Notes under the pieces: generated by a model
The model's input: only the letters and a program-made list of their open reading frames with translations
Told to the model about the DNA's origin: nothing
Database searches by the model: none
Shown here: positions 16,797 to 27,411 of the stretch, in pieces
Layout: the number at the start of each line of letters is the position of its first letter
Numbering within the stretch: the stretch's first letter is position 1
Translations under genes and position numbers: made by a program
NCBI RefSeq assembly: GCF_024506435.1
Contig: NZ_JANIET010000001.1
Location: forward strand, 3,534,001 to 3,598,000
Source of the DNA: Pantoea trifolii
GTDB lineage: Bacteria; Pseudomonadota; Gammaproteobacteria; Enterobacterales; Enterobacteriaceae
Direction: 5' to 3'
DNA length: 64,000 bases

Positions 16797-17987
16797 ATGG
16801 CAACGAAGAAAATAGACACCACGCTTGTCAGCGCGGGACGCAGTAAACGTTACACTCAAGGCTCAGTTAACAGCGTAATTCAACGCGCTTCATCCCTGGT
16901 TTTTGACACGGTCGCCGACAAGAAACGTGCTACCGCCGGTCGCGCTTCAGGCGAGCTGTTTTATGGCCGTCGCGGCACCCTCACCCATTTCTCGCTGCAA
17001 GACGCCATGACCGAGCTGGAAGGCGGCGCAGGTTGCGCGCTCTATCCGTGCGGTGCGGCGGCGGTCTCCAATGCCATTTTGTCCTTTGTCGAAGCTGGCG
17101 ACCACATTCTGGTCAGCGGCGCGGTCTACGAACCGACGCAGGATTTCTGCTCGAAAATTCTCAGTAAGCTGAACGTTACCACCAGCTATTTCGATCACTG
17201 CATTGGCAGCGAAATTGGCGAACTGGTGCAGCCGAATACGCGCGTGGTGTTCCTGGAATCACCAGCGTCGATCACCATGGAAGTGCAGGATATTCCGGCG
17301 ATTGTTGCCGCCGTGCGCGCCAAAGCGCCGGATGCGATCATCATGATCGATAATACCTGGGCGGCGGGCGTGCTGTTTAACGCGCTGCAGCATGGCATCG
17401 ATATTTCGATTCAGGCCGGCACCAAATACATCATTGGTCACAGCGATGCGATGATTGGCACGGCGGTAGCGAATGAACGTTGCTGGCCACAGCTGCGCGA
17501 GAACTCCTATCTGATGGGCCAGATGGTCGATGCCGATACCGCCTATATGGCGAGCCGCGGCATTCGTACGCTGGGCACGCGTTTGCGTCAGCACGAAGAG
17601 AGCGGATTGCAGGTTGCCGAATGGCTGGCAACGCAGCCGGAAGTGGCGCGCGTGAATCATCCAGCGCTGGCTCAGTGTAAAGGCCATGAATTCTGGCAGC
17701 GTGATTTCAGCGGCAGCAGCGGTTTGTTCTCCTTCATCCTGCATGAAAAACTGAGCCGTGAGCAGCTGGCGAATTACCTCGATCACTTCCACCATTTCAG
17801 CATGGCGTATTCGTGGGGCGGCTATGAATCCCTGATTCTGGCAAACCAGCCTGAAGAGCTGGCGGCGATTCGTCCGGCGGGCGGCCTGGATTTTGACGGC
17901 ACTTTGGTGCGTCTGCATATCGGCCTCGAACATGTCGACGACTTGTTGGATGACCTTAAAGCCGGTTTTGCACGTTTAAGAAGTTAA
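16797..17987 (+). CDS. metC: Cystathionine beta-lyase MetC
   Basis: This PLP enzyme of 396 residues cleaves cystathionine to homocysteine, pyruvate and ammonia in methionine synthesis. It aligns with E. coli MetC throughout: the N-terminal NAGR-like [43 protein letters not shown] and the PLP lysine in [13 protein letters not shown] set the start at MATKKIDT, which has AGGAAAGG six bases upstream and matches the E. coli N-terminus; an upstream in-frame ATG at 16692 would add 35 unsupported residues. Confidence 0.96.
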   Translation: MATKKIDTTLVSAGRSKRYTQGSVNSVIQRASSLVFDTVADKKRATAGRASGELFYGRRGTLTHFSLQDAMTELEGGAGCALYPCGAAAVSNAILSFVEAGDHILVSGAVYEPTQDFCSKILSKLNVTTSYFDHCIGSEIGELVQPNTRVVFLESPASITMEVQDIPAIVAAVRAKAPDAIIMIDNTWAAGVLFNALQHGIDISIQAGTKYIIGHSDAMIGTAVANERCWPQLRENSYLMGQMVDADTAYMASRGIRTLGTRLRQHEESGLQVAEWLATQPEVARVNHPALAQCKGHEFWQRDFSGSSGLFSFILHEKLSREQLANYLDHFHHFSMAYSWGGYESLILANQPEELAAIRPAGGLDFDGTLVRLHIGLEHVDDLLDDLKAGFARLRS

Positions 17988-18085
17988 ACAGAAGATAAAC
18001 CACGCTGTGGCGGCGATGAGAGATCAACGTATGTGATGCCACAGAAGGTTAAAATTAGACTCCTTGTGACTCGATGGAATAGCTG

Positions 18086-18748
18086 ATGGGTGTTTTACAT
18101 GAGATTGTCCAGGCGCTTTGGCATCAGGATTTTGCCGCGCTCGGCAATCCGGATGTCGTTTGGATTGTTTACGGCGTGATGTTTTTAACGCTGTTTCTGG
18201 AAAACGGTTTGCTGCCCGCCTCATTCCTGCCGGGCGACAGCCTGCTGTTACTGGCGGGCGCGATGGTCGCCAAAGGTGTGATGGATTTCGTGCCGACGAT
18301 TGTGATTTTGACCACGGCGGCCAGTCTCGGCTGCTGGCTCAGCTATCTGCAAGGTCGCTGGCTCGGCAACACCAGACTGGTGAAAAGCTGGTTACTGCAT
18401 CTGCCCGCGCAATATCACCAGCGCGCGTGGAATATGTTTAACCGCCACGGTTTGATGGCGTTGCTGGTTGGCCGCTTCCTCGCTTTTGTGCGCACCTTGC
18501 TGCCCACCATGGCCGGCATTTCCGGTTTGAACAATGGCCGCTTCCAGCTGTTTAACTGGCTGAGCGGTTTGTTGTGGGTTGGGATTGTGGTGACGCTGGG
18601 CTACGGCATCAGCCATGTGCCCTTTATCAAGCGCCACGAAGATCAGGTGATGGCGATCCTGATGATTCTGCCAATCGCGCTGCTGTTTATCGGCCTGGCC
18701 GGCAGCATTGTGGTGATTTGGAAAAAACGCCGCCAGAAAGTTTCCTGA
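18086..18748 (+). CDS. yghB: DedA-family inner-membrane protein YghB
   Basis: The 220-residue polytopic protein of the DedA/VTT superfamily is close to E. coli YghB. Motifs include [23 protein letters not shown], the [FR]xRh-type [19 protein letters not shown] and a C-terminal basic tail. DedA proteins act in lipid-carrier recycling and membrane homeostasis; in E. coli YghB and YqjA are redundant for cell division and envelope integrity. The acidic residue in LFLENG and the arginines around GRFLAFVRT are those needed in E. coli. Its stop abuts the stop of the convergent yqhC gene without a gap. Confidence 0.95.
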   Translation: MGVLHEIVQALWHQDFAALGNPDVVWIVYGVMFLTLFLENGLLPASFLPGDSLLLLAGAMVAKGVMDFVPTIVILTTAASLGCWLSYLQGRWLGNTRLVKSWLLHLPAQYHQRAWNMFNRHGLMALLVGRFLAFVRTLLPTMAGISGLNNGRFQLFNWLSGLLWVGIVVTLGYGISHVPFIKRHEDQVMAILMILPIALLFIGLAGSIVVIWKKRRQKVS

Positions 18749-19660
18749 TTACGACGCGGCGTCAAACGGTAAGGTTTGACGCACGCGGCTCGCCTCCTCT
18801 CCCGGCGTCACGCCGAAATAGCGCTTAAACTCACGCGAAAACTGCGACGGACTTTCATAGCCGACGCGCACCGCCGCCGCGCTGGCTTTCATGCCATCCT
18901 GCAGCATCATCAGGCGCGCCTGATGCAGGCGATAGCGCTTGAGGTATTGCAGCGGCGAGGTTTGCGTCACCGCTTTGAAGTTGTGATGAAACGCCGAAAC
19001 GCTCATGTTCACTTCAGCAGCCAGCATGTCGACGCTCAGACTTTCCGCAAAGTGACTTTCGATGCGACGCAGCGCGCGCGCAATCTGGCTGAACTGCGTC
19101 TGGCGATTGACCAGCGACAGCAGCGCGCCGCCAATCGGTCCGGTTAACACGTAATAGATCATCTCGCGCACCAGCTGCGGACCGAGCACGCGGGCGTCAC
19201 GCGGATTGTTCATCACATCCAGCAAGCGTTCGGCCGCACACAGCATCTCTTCGCTCATAAACGCCGAATGGATGCCGGAGGTTTGCGCTGGCGGCTGGAA
19301 CTGCTCGTCATCGCCGATATCCATCAGCAGATCCTGCAGGCTGGCGACATCCACGCTCAAACACATGCCGGCCAGCGGCTCCGCCAGCGTGGCTTCGGTT
19401 TCGCACTCCACCGGCAGCGGCACGGTGAGCATCAGATATTTGGTAGCGTCGTAGTGGAAAACCGTGCTGCCGAGATAACCGGTTTTACGCCCCTGAAACA
19501 GAATCACAATGCCGGGTTGATACATCATCGGCGTACGCGGCAAGGTTTCGCAGGCGTAAATCAGCTTGACGTTTTCTACCGCGCACAGCGGCTTATGCAG
19601 GTCACTCATCAGCGCGACTACACGCTGCGCCAGCTGGCGGCAAAGGGCGTCGTTTGGCAT
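18749..19660 (-). CDS. yqhC: AraC-family regulator YqhC
   Basis: This 303-residue transcription factor has an N-terminal cupin-like AraC_N domain ([19 protein letters not shown] segment, here [15 protein letters not shown]) and a C-terminal double helix-turn-helix ([44 protein letters not shown]). In E. coli YqhC senses reactive aldehydes and activates yqhD-dkgA. Here it is divergent from dkgA, its likely target, and yqhD is absent. The start chosen (MPNDALC) follows GAGAGAG; a frame open further upstream lacks such a site. Confidence 0.9.
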   Translation of the reverse strand: MPNDALCRQLAQRVVALMSDLHKPLCAVENVKLIYACETLPRTPMMYQPGIVILFQGRKTGYLGSTVFHYDATKYLMLTVPLPVECETEATLAEPLAGMCLSVDVASLQDLLMDIGDDEQFQPPAQTSGIHSAFMSEEMLCAAERLLDVMNNPRDARVLGPQLVREMIYYVLTGPIGGALLSLVNRQTQFSQIARALRRIESHFAESLSVDMLAAEVNMSVSAFHHNFKAVTQTSPLQYLKRYRLHQARLMMLQDGMKASAAAVRVGYESPSQFSREFKRYFGVTPGEEASRVRQTLPFDAAS

Positions 19661-19865
19661 GCATCTCTCTCGGGCAGCAAAAAAGTCAGTTTGCCGTAAG
19701 GCTGTGCAAAGCTCCACCATCCTGGAGAATCAGGCAAGATTCTTGCAGAAATCCATCAGGCAAAAGTGCCGCCCGCTTGCCACAATGATCCTGAGGTGAG
19801 GTTTGTTGACTAGACTTAAGCACATCTTTTCTACGGTAAGTCACTGCAACAGATAAGGAGCAACT

Positions 19866-20693
19866 ATGGCAGAGCAACCCATTATTAAATTGCGCGACGG
19901 CAACATGATGCCGCAGCTTGGCCTCGGCGTGTGGCAAGCGAGCATTGAGGATGCACGTAACGCCATCCTGGAAGCGTTGAAAGTCGGCTATCGCTCCATC
20001 GATACCGCCGCTATCTACAAAAATGAGGAAGCGGTTGGGCAAGCGCTGCAAGAGACCGACGTGGCGCGTGAAGACATTTTTATCACCACCAAGCTGTGGA
20101 ACGACGATCAAACCAACTGGCAGCAGGCGATGGAAACCAGCCTGAAGAAGTTGCAGCTGGAGCAGGTGGATTTGTATCTGATGCACTGGCCGTGCCCGGA
20201 AAAAGACAACTACGTCGAAGCCTGGAAAGGGTTGATTGAGCTGCAGCAACAGGGCTTAACCAAGAGCATCGGCGTATGTAACTTCCACGAGGCGCACCTG
20301 AAGCGTTTGATCGATGAAACCGGTGTGTCGCCGGTAGTGAACCAGATTGAGCTGCATCCGATGCTGCAACAGCGCACGCTGCATGCGTGGAATGCGCTGC
20401 ACCAGATTCAAACTGAATCCTGGAGCCCGCTGGCGCAAGGCGGGAAAGGCGTGTTCGATCAGGAGATTATCCGCGAGCTGGCGAAAAAGTATGGCAAGAC
20501 GCCGGCACAAATCGTGATCCGCTGGCATCTGGATAGCGGTTTGGTGGTGATTCCGAAGTCGATTACCCCGGAACGTATTCGTGAGAATTTCCAGGTGTTT
20601 GATTTTAGATTGGATAAAACTGAAGTGAGTGAGATCAGTAAGCTGGATAGCGGTAACCGTTTGGGGCCGGATCCGGAAGCGTTTAACGGGTAG
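19866..20693 (+). CDS. dkgA: 2,5-diketo-D-gluconate reductase A / methylglyoxal reductase DkgA
   Basis: This is a 275-residue aldo-keto reductase using NADPH. The catalytic tetrad is visible: Asp in SIDTAAIY, Tyr in the same motif, Lys in FITTKLWND and His in YLMHWPCP. The cofactor-binding segment is near IPKSITPERIREN. It reduces 2,5-diketo-D-gluconate to 2-keto-L-gulonate and also detoxifies methylglyoxal and other aldehydes. The divergent regulator YqhC suggests aldehyde induction. AAGGAG precedes the ATG. A REP pair follows the stop. Confidence 0.95.
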   Translation: MAEQPIIKLRDGNMMPQLGLGVWQASIEDARNAILEALKVGYRSIDTAAIYKNEEAVGQALQETDVAREDIFITTKLWNDDQTNWQQAMETSLKKLQLEQVDLYLMHWPCPEKDNYVEAWKGLIELQQQGLTKSIGVCNFHEAHLKRLIDETGVSPVVNQIELHPMLQQRTLHAWNALHQIQTESWSPLAQGGKGVFDQEIIRELAKKYGKTPAQIVIRWHLDSGLVVIPKSITPERIRENFQVFDFRLDKTEVSEISKLDSGNRLGPDPEAFNG

Positions 20694-20707
20694 GATGGTG
20701 CGCTTTT

Positions 20708-20825
20708 CCCCTCACCCTAGCCCTCTCCCGCAGGCGGGAGAGGGAACAGATTGAGCGCTGATGTAAAGCTGAAATCCACCTAAACGTCCCTTCTCCCACT
20801 TGTGGGAGAAGGTTAGGATGAGGGA
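20708..20825. repeat. REP pair (BIME) between dkgA and ftsP
   Basis: A forward unit (CCCCTCACCCTAGCCC plus CTCTCCCGC/GCGGGAGAG, 20708-20744) and an inverted unit (CTTCTCCCAC/GTGGGAGAAG plus GTTAGGATGAGGG, 20788-20825) flank a 43-base spacer. It belongs to the same family as the array at 13.6 kb and lies between two convergent genes, the usual place for such elements. Confidence 0.9.
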
Positions 20826-20827
20826 CA

Positions 20828-22255
20828 TCAGGACACCGAGTTAACCAACAACTGCCCCGCCGTACCGCGATCCGCCATCTCTAGCGTCTGGCTGTAATAA
20901 ACAAACGGGAAGTGATCCGATGAACTCTGCGGGAAGCTCACCAGTAACTCCACGCTGCCATCCACCCACACGGTATCTTTCCAGCCGCGATCTTCACCCA
21001 TCGGCTGCGCGCCATTGACGTTCTTAATCAGGAACATCACGCCCTGAATATGCAGCGATTGCGGGCGATCGGCGTGGATAATCCAGCGCTCAAAGGTCCC
21101 CTGCTGCACAGTGGTATCGATGCGGTTCATGTCCCACAGCACGCCGTTAATGCCCGGCTCGCTGTCGCCAATGCGGAATTCACGCGTGCGAGTCGCTACG
21201 CCATCAAGAATCTGATCCGCCAGCAAACGCATCGGCAGATTGTCGGTGACCAGCGGCAACAAACCGGTTGGGCGCAAGCTCAGCACCAGCGTGTTGGTCA
21301 GAATTGATGACGGCTCAAACAGCCCGCGCAGGCGATCCATCAAACCCGCCGCCGTACCGGCCGTAATCGACACTTCATCGCCCTGCGACATATCCACCAG
21401 CACTTCGCGACGCTCGCCGGGTGCCAGCGTCAGCAGCTGCACCGCCACCGGCGCAGGCAGGAAGCCCTGATCGCTGGCGATCACCGTAAAGGGACGATTA
21501 TCGGAGAAGCTGAGATCGAAGCGCCGCGCGTTCGATCCGTTCAGCAAACGCAGGCGCACCCAGCCGCGTGACACTTCGACATACGGATTTTGCACGCCGT
21601 TCACCAGCAGCACATCGCCGATAAAACCGCCGCTGGAGGGCGGGTTATAAACCGGCGTGGCGAAGTTATCGAGGCGCTTGTCTTGAATGATCAGCGGGAA
21701 ATCATCGACGCCATAATGCTTCGGCAGCGGCAGCGATTTACTGACGTCATCTTCCACCAGCCACATACCGGCGAGTCCGTTGTAAACGTGCGGCGCCATG
21801 CGGTTTGGCGTGTTGGCGTGATACCACAATGTGCCCGCGCCCTGACGAATCGGCAGCACCGGTGCCCAGTCGGCCCCCGCCGACATCATGCGCGGCGCAC
21901 CGCCCATTAATGCGCCCGGCACCTGCAAACCGCTGACGGTCATTGAGACCGGTTCGTTGAGGCGATTGCTGTAGATCAGCTTCACATCGTCGCCGCTGTA
22001 AACGCGCACCGTTGGGCCGAGATACATGCCGTTAAAGCCCCACACCGGCACTTTATTGCTGTTGCCGCTGAACGACCAATGGCTGCGCTGCAAGGTGAGA
22101 AACAGCGGCTGACCGCGACGGGATTCAATCAGCGGTGGAATAGGAAGTGGCGTATCGCCCAATGGCGCGGCGGCGCGGGCGGCGAAAGGCATAGCGCCGG
22201 AAGCCAGTGCGACACCGGCAGAAAGCTGAATAAACTGACGTCTGCTGCAAGACAT
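20828..22255 (-). CDS. ftsP: Cell-division protein FtsP (SufI)
   Basis: This 475-residue periplasmic protein of the multicopper-oxidase fold has a Tat signal (SRRQFIQLSAGVALASG). As in E. coli FtsP, most copper ligands are absent, although WYHANT and MAPHVYNGLAG recall the oxidase layout. The E. coli protein stabilises the divisome under stress. Order ftsP-plsC-parC is as in E. coli. The adjacent REP pair starts right after the stop. Confidence 0.95.
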   Translation of the reverse strand: MSCSRRQFIQLSAGVALASGAMPFAARAAAPLGDTPLPIPPLIESRRGQPLFLTLQRSHWSFSGNSNKVPVWGFNGMYLGPTVRVYSGDDVKLIYSNRLNEPVSMTVSGLQVPGALMGGAPRMMSAGADWAPVLPIRQGAGTLWYHANTPNRMAPHVYNGLAGMWLVEDDVSKSLPLPKHYGVDDFPLIIQDKRLDNFATPVYNPPSSGGFIGDVLLVNGVQNPYVEVSRGWVRLRLLNGSNARRFDLSFSDNRPFTVIASDQGFLPAPVAVQLLTLAPGERREVLVDMSQGDEVSITAGTAAGLMDRLRGLFEPSSILTNTLVLSLRPTGLLPLVTDNLPMRLLADQILDGVATRTREFRIGDSEPGINGVLWDMNRIDTTVQQGTFERWIIHADRPQSLHIQGVMFLIKNVNGAQPMGEDRGWKDTVWVDGSVELLVSFPQSSSDHFPFVYYSQTLEMADRGTAGQLLVNSVS

Positions 22256-22340
22256 AAAACTTCAGACCTTTTGAGCGTGGCGTGAGGACGCCGTGTCCAT
22301 GTTGTTTTAATTAATGATGAGTTGCTGTGTGGCTTGAGAA

Positions 22341-22364
22341 CGGGGCAGATGATCACCTGCCCCA
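22341..22364 (-). terminator. Hairpin after plsC, possible terminator
   Basis: The 7-bp stem GGGGCAG/CTGCCCC with an 8-base loop lies ten bases past the plsC stop. The T-run on the minus strand is short, so termination may be weak. Confidence 0.5.
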
Positions 22365-22374
22365 TTTTGGCTGG

Positions 22375-23112
22375 TCAGAGTTTACCGCTTTTTTCGCGCT
22401 CGGCGACTTCGGCGTTCAATTCTTCCAGTTTAGTCGACATTAATTCACGGCAGTGCGTGGCGAGCTTGCGCACCGAGGTGGTAGCAAACTGCGAGGTATC
22501 AACCGGCGGCAACATCTCAACAATCACCAAGCCGTTGTTCCAGCGGTTCAGCTTGATCTTGTCGTGGGTGTTAGACACCACGATCGGGATGATCGGCACA
22601 CCAGCCGCGACCGCCGCATGAAACGCACCGGTTTTGAACGGCAGCAGACCACGTCCGCGGCTGCGCGTCCCTTCAGGGAACATCCAGAACGAGATGCGCT
22701 TTTTGTTGAACTGATCCACCAGCTCACCGATGGTGCCGTGCGCTTTGGAGCGGTTATCACGGTCAATCAGCAGGTTACCGGTCAGCCAGTAGAGCTGGCC
22801 AAAGAACGGAATCCACAGCAGGCTTTTCTTGCCCACGGTCACGGTGGTCGGCTGCACGATTTTGGCTGCCGTGATCATGTCGTAGTTGTTCTGGTGGTTC
22901 GCGATATAGATCGCGTTACCGTAATGCGCGGCTTCCGCCGGTTTACGCAGTTCCACCTTGAGACCAAATACCGTCGACAGGCGACCAAGCATATGGCCGA
23001 ACGTCGCAACATGACGCGGGTTGCGCGGTGAAAACAGACACCAAATACTGCCGAAGATACAAACCAGAATCGAATAAACAATAACAATAATTGCTCGTAA
23101 AATTAGTAACAT
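22375..23112 (-). CDS. plsC: 1-acyl-sn-glycerol-3-phosphate acyltransferase PlsC
   Basis: The 245-residue inner-membrane enzyme converts lysophosphatidate to phosphatidate in phospholipid synthesis. The N-terminal membrane anchor (LLILRAIIVIVYSILVCIFG) is followed by the acyltransferase motifs NHQNNYD (catalytic HX4D), FPEGTRSRGRG and the substrate-binding VPIIPIVVSN. It lies 41 bases downstream of parC on the same strand, as in E. coli. Confidence 0.97.
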   Translation of the reverse strand: MLLILRAIIVIVYSILVCIFGSIWCLFSPRNPRHVATFGHMLGRLSTVFGLKVELRKPAEAAHYGNAIYIANHQNNYDMITAAKIVQPTTVTVGKKSLLWIPFFGQLYWLTGNLLIDRDNRSKAHGTIGELVDQFNKKRISFWMFPEGTRSRGRGLLPFKTGAFHAAVAAGVPIIPIVVSNTHDKIKLNRWNNGLVIVEMLPPVDTSQFATTSVRKLATHCRELMSTKLEELNAEVAEREKSGKL

Positions 23113-23153
23113 AGATTCCTCAAATTGGGCATTCCGTCGCCTGAATAACAGCG

Positions 23154-25424
23154 TTACTCTTCACTCGCGTCGGCTTTCGGACGCGCTGGTGCATTCACTT
23201 CTACGCTATCGATACGTTGCAGACCACGCGCCACGCTGCCGCGACGACCGCGCTCGGCACGCACTTTCTGCAGATCTTCATCACGCATGATCAGCTTACG
23301 TTTACCGACATACACGGTGATCGAGGCGCCTGGCGGCAGAATCAGCAACCATTGTAGTTTGTCGGTGCCCGCAGCGGCTTCCGCTGAAGGGATCGAGATG
23401 ATCTTGTTGCCTTTGCCTTTCGACATCTGCGGCAGATCGCCAACCGGGAACATCAACATGCGTCCGGCCTGGGTAATCGCCAGCAGCATATCATCGCCCG
23501 AATGCACCGCCATTGGCGTCATCACTTTGGCGTTTTCCGGCAGCGTCAGCAGCGCTTTACCGGCACGGTTGCGCGATACCAGATCGGCAAAGGTACAGAT
23601 AAAGCCATAACCGGCATCAGAGGCCATCAACAGCTTCTGATCATCGGGTTCCATCAGCACCTGCTCAATCACCGCGCCCGGTGGTGGCGTCAGTTTGCCG
23701 GTGAGCGGTTCGCCCTGCCCGCGCGCGGACGGCAATGAGGTTGGATCCAGCGTGTAGCTGCGTCCGGTGGAGTCGATAAAGGCGACTGGCTGATTGCTCT
23801 TACCGCGTGCGGCGGCCAGATAGCTGTCGCCCGCTTTGTAACTCAGGCCCGCTGGATCGATATCGTGACCTTTGGCGCTGCGTACCCAACCCATTTGCGA
23901 CAGCACGATGGTCACCGGCTCGGCGCTCACCAGCTCGGTTTCGCTCAGCGCTTTGGCTTCTTCACGCTCGCGCAGCGGCGAACGACGATCGTCGCCGTAG
24001 GTTTGGCTGTCGGCCAGTAGCTCTTTCTTCAGCAGATTGCTCATCTTGCGTTCGGACGCCAGAATCGCCTGCAGCTGATCGCGCTCTTTTTCCAGATCCG
24101 CTTGCTCACCGCGAATCTTCATCTCTTCCAGTTTGGCGAGATGACGCAATTTGAGTTCGAGAATCGCTTCGGCCTGGGTTTCGCTGATATCAAAGCGCGA
24201 CATCAGCACCGGCTTCGGCTCATCCTCGGTACGGATGATGTGGATCACTTCATCAATATTGAGGAACGCCACCAGCATACCTTCAAGGATATGCAGGCGG
24301 CGTAGCACGCGATCTAAACGATAGTTGAGGCGGCGCGTCACGGTATCGCGACGATACACCAGCCATTCAGACAAGATTTCCAGCAGGTTCTTCACCGCCG
24401 GACGGTTATCCAGTCCGATCATGTTCAGGTTAACGCGGTAGCTTTTTTCCAGATCGGTAGTGGCAAACAGGTGATTCATCACCTGCTCGAGATCCACACG
24501 ATTGGAGCGCGGCACAATCACTAAACGCGTTGGGTTTTCGTGATTGGACTCATCACGCAGATCTTCCACCATCGGCAGCTTTTTATTGCGCATCTGGTTA
24601 GCGATCTGCTCCAGCACGCGGGCGCCCGACACCTGATGTGGCAGCGCGGTGATGACCACATCGCCATCTTCTTTCTTCCACACCGCGCGCTGGCGAATCG
24701 AACCCCGTCCGCTTTCATAAAGCTTACGGATTTCGTTGCGTGGCGTGATGATTTCCGCTTCGGTCGGGTAATCCGGACCTTGCACAATATCCAGCAGCTC
24801 ATGCAGCGTGGTGTTCGGGTTGTCGATCAGCTTGACCGCCGCTTCCGCTACTTCGCGCAGGTTATGCGGCGGAATGTCCGTCGCCATACCCACGGCAATG
24901 CCGGTGGTGCCGTTCAGCAGAATGTTGGGCAGACGCGCCGGCAACATCTTCGGCTCCTGCATGGTGCCGTCGAAGTTCGGAATGTAATCGGACGTGCCCT
25001 GGCCGAGTTCACCCAGCAGGATTTCAGCGTATTTCGACAGGCGCGATTCGGTGTAACGCATCGCGGCGAAGGATTTCGGATCGTCCGGCGCACCCCAGTT
25101 TCCCTGACCATCCACCAGCGGATAGCGGTAAGAGAACGGCTGCGCCATCAATACCATTGCTTCATAACAGGCGCTGTCGCCGTGCGGGTGGTATTTACCC
25201 AACACGTCACCGACGGTACGCGCCGATTTTTTGAATTTGGCATTGGAATTGAGGCCCAATTCCGACATGGCATACACAATACGGCGCTGCACTGGCTTGA
25301 GGCCATCGCCGATGTACGGCAGCGCGCGGTCCATGATCACGTACATGGAGTAGTTCAGGTACGCGTTTTCCGTAAACGTGTGCAGGGCAAGACGCTCTGC
25401 ACCATCCTGCGTCAATTCGCTCAT
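23154..25424 (-). CDS. parC: DNA topoisomerase IV subunit A ParC
   Basis: The 756-residue subunit cuts and religates DNA for chromosome decatenation. Visible are the winged-helix region with catalytic Tyr ([11 protein letters not shown]), the coiled-coil tower and a C-terminal beta-pinwheel. The quinolone-determining region [12 protein letters not shown] keeps the wild-type Ser and Glu (E. coli Ser80 and Glu84). Its partner parE is 17 kb away at 42.4 kb. It is followed by plsC; upstream lies an accessory PTS island. Confidence 0.98.
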   Translation of the reverse strand: MSELTQDGAERLALHTFTENAYLNYSMYVIMDRALPYIGDGLKPVQRRIVYAMSELGLNSNAKFKKSARTVGDVLGKYHPHGDSACYEAMVLMAQPFSYRYPLVDGQGNWGAPDDPKSFAAMRYTESRLSKYAEILLGELGQGTSDYIPNFDGTMQEPKMLPARLPNILLNGTTGIAVGMATDIPPHNLREVAEAAVKLIDNPNTTLHELLDIVQGPDYPTEAEIITPRNEIRKLYESGRGSIRQRAVWKKEDGDVVITALPHQVSGARVLEQIANQMRNKKLPMVEDLRDESNHENPTRLVIVPRSNRVDLEQVMNHLFATTDLEKSYRVNLNMIGLDNRPAVKNLLEILSEWLVYRRDTVTRRLNYRLDRVLRRLHILEGMLVAFLNIDEVIHIIRTEDEPKPVLMSRFDISETQAEAILELKLRHLAKLEEMKIRGEQADLEKERDQLQAILASERKMSNLLKKELLADSQTYGDDRRSPLREREEAKALSETELVSAEPVTIVLSQMGWVRSAKGHDIDPAGLSYKAGDSYLAAARGKSNQPVAFIDSTGRSYTLDPTSLPSARGQGEPLTGKLTPPPGAVIEQVLMEPDDQKLLMASDAGYGFICTFADLVSRNRAGKALLTLPENAKVMTPMAVHSGDDMLLAITQAGRMLMFPVGDLPQMSKGKGNKIISIPSAEAAAGTDKLQWLLILPPGASITVYVGKRKLIMRDEDLQKVRAERGRRGSVARGLQRIDSVEVNAPARPKADASEE

Positions 25425-25831
25425 TCAGCTCGCATCCTCACTTCGTGGCCCGCAACGGCGGGACATCCGGCGGTCATTTGGCGAGGATATTACCTTATTC
25501 GTGCGGTTTAGTCACAGAGAAGCCCGCTCAGCAAACAGAATCGTCTTGCATTAAATAGCGTGATATTGGTCAGAGAATTAAAACGGAATGGGAGCCCTGT
25601 CACAGTGAATATCGCCCATAATCTGTGAGTAACGTCGCAATTAATATCCCGATGCGCCTGGCGTATTAATCGTGTCCGCAAGCCGGGACAACATTTAGTA
25701 TTGTTGCCTACTGATTACTCTCCTAAATTCATACTCCACCAGCACCACATTTTTGCGCGTCTGATTTCTGGCATGGGATAAATATAAACATCAATTAGCC
25801 ATAAACGTTTTGCCAAAATAAGGGTGAACGA
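25425..25831. other. Divergent intergenic region between parC and the PTS regulator
   Basis: These 407 bases contain no gene I can support. They are AT-rich and hold promoters for parC and the PTS operon. One CRP-like site is visible (25624-25639). Confidence 0.6.
25624..25639 (+). promoter_or_regulatory. Candidate CRP-binding site upstream of the PTS operon
   Basis: TGTGA-N6-TCGCA matches nine of ten core positions of TGTGA-N6-TCACA. It sits about 190 bases before the regulator start. Catabolite control of a PTS operon would be expected. The distance to a promoter is unknown. Confidence 0.4.
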
Positions 25832-27394
25832 ATGCAAATACTGACTTCGCGACAACACCGATTAGTAAAATTGCTGCTGCATCATGCCGCGCCGCAGCCA
25901 ACAAAAGAATTAGCGTTACAGCTTGGCGTGTCGGAGAAAACCATTCAGCGCGATTTACAGTGGCTGGAGAGCTGGCTGAGCGACTGGTCGCTACAGCTGG
26001 AAAAAATGCCGGGACGCGGCGTGCGCCTGCGGGTGGACGATCTGCAGCAGTGTCTGCAACTGGAGCAGCAGCTCAACGGCGACGAAAGCCGTTCGGATGC
26101 GCTGAGCCACAATAGCCGACGGGTGAAAATTGCTTCGCAGCTGTTGAGTGATGCGCCACGCGCCACCTCAATCAGTAAATTGTCGGAGCGCTACTTCATC
26201 AGCCATGCGTCGATCGTGAATGATCTGAAGGTGATTGAAGAGTGGCTACAGCCGTTGGGATTAATGCTACAGCGCGGCCCCGGCGGCACGCATATTGAAG
26301 GCAACGAGCAGACGCTACGCCAGGCGATGGTATCGCTGATTAATGATGTGATGCAGCAGAACGTCGCCGGCACGCCGCTGCTACCGCGGCTCGATCCAGG
26401 CAGCCAACAGGCGCTGGTGCACTATTTTGGCGATGAGGATGTGACTTTTGTGCAGGCGCTGCTGGAGCAAATGGAGCAGCAGCTGAGTTATCCGCTCGGC
26501 GATGCGTGGTACCTCAATCTCTGTACCCATATTCTGATCATGATGCATCGCATGGCGCAAGGTAACGCGCTGGCGCTGGAAACGCTGACCAGCGCGCAGG
26601 ATCTCGACCAGCGCATTCTGAACATTGCCCAGCAGATGGTGGTGCAGATTGAACAGCGCATGTGCTGCGCATTGCCGGCCGATGAAGTGGGTTTTATTTA
26701 TCAATATATTGTTTCGTCCGGCATTGTGGTGGAAGAGCGTGGCGATAATGCACCGCTGCATAATCAATTTTCCACCGCTGAATCGGTGAAAATAACTTGT
26801 GAATTAATCGATCGCTTCGCCTCATTTATTCAGCAGGACTTAGCACAGGACCGATTATTATTTGAAGGCTTATTAGTCCATATAAAGCCATTATTAAATC
26901 GACTCAAATATCATATTCATATTCGTAATCCGCTGCTGGAGGATATTCAGCAGGAGATGAAGGCAATATTTTCCTTAACTCAACAGGCGATGCAATTAAC
27001 CGCGCGCAGTCAGGGACTTTCATCGGTGGCGGATGATGAAATAGGTTATCTGTGCGTGCATTTCCAGGCGGCGCTGGAGCGACAAATTGCCCACAAACGC
27101 ATTCTGGTGGTGTGCTCGAGCGGCGTGGGGACCTCGCATCTGCTAAAGAGTCGCATTCTGCGCGCCTTCCCGGATTGGGCGATTGTCGGCGTGGTTTCCG
27201 CCAGCAATCACGCGGCGTTTTGCCAGCGAGAAACGGTGGATTTGGTGATCACCACCATTCACCTCAATGCCGGATCGGTTCCGGCGGTGTATGTCAGTGC
27301 CTTTTTTAACGATGACGATATTCGGCGGGTGACAGACGCCATGATTGGCAGCCAACTGCCCGACGGCGCCTCCTGCGCTTTGGCTGAACATTAA
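25832..27394 (+). CDS. PRD-containing transcriptional regulator of the PTS operon
   Basis: This 520-residue regulator is of the LicR/MtlR/FrvR type. An N-terminal helix-turn-helix (ELALQLGVSEKTIQRDLQWL) is followed by a second DNA-binding-like segment. Two PTS regulation domains follow, with histidines for phosphorylation in CTHILIMMHRM, LLVHIKPLLNRLKYH and GYLCVHF. The C-terminal EIIB-like domain has a Cys in VVCSSGVGTS. Unlike full-length LicR or FrvR there is no C-terminal EIIA domain. It probably activates the downstream operon according to the phosphorylation state of the cognate EII proteins. AAGGGTG precedes the ATG; eiiA starts 17 bases after the stop. Confidence 0.88.
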   Translation: MQILTSRQHRLVKLLLHHAAPQPTKELALQLGVSEKTIQRDLQWLESWLSDWSLQLEKMPGRGVRLRVDDLQQCLQLEQQLNGDESRSDALSHNSRRVKIASQLLSDAPRATSISKLSERYFISHASIVNDLKVIEEWLQPLGLMLQRGPGGTHIEGNEQTLRQAMVSLINDVMQQNVAGTPLLPRLDPGSQQALVHYFGDEDVTFVQALLEQMEQQLSYPLGDAWYLNLCTHILIMMHRMAQGNALALETLTSAQDLDQRILNIAQQMVVQIEQRMCCALPADEVGFIYQYIVSSGIVVEERGDNAPLHNQFSTAESVKITCELIDRFASFIQQDLAQDRLLFEGLLVHIKPLLNRLKYHIHIRNPLLEDIQQEMKAIFSLTQQAMQLTARSQGLSSVADDEIGYLCVHFQAALERQIAHKRILVVCSSGVGTSHLLKSRILRAFPDWAIVGVVSASNHAAFCQRETVDLVITTIHLNAGSVPAVYVSAFFNDDDIRRVTDAMIGSQLPDGASCALAEH

Positions 27395-27411
27395 TTGAAT
27401 GAGGATTGATC

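Noticed and set aside
23154..25424. Quinolone-resistance changes in ParC
   Set aside because: The [12 protein letters not shown] region carries the wild-type Ser and Glu.
24540..25511. 323-codon plus-strand frame opposite parC
   Set aside because: It is antisense to the conserved parC coding region; its histidine/arginine-rich product is typical of shadow frames in GC-rich genes.
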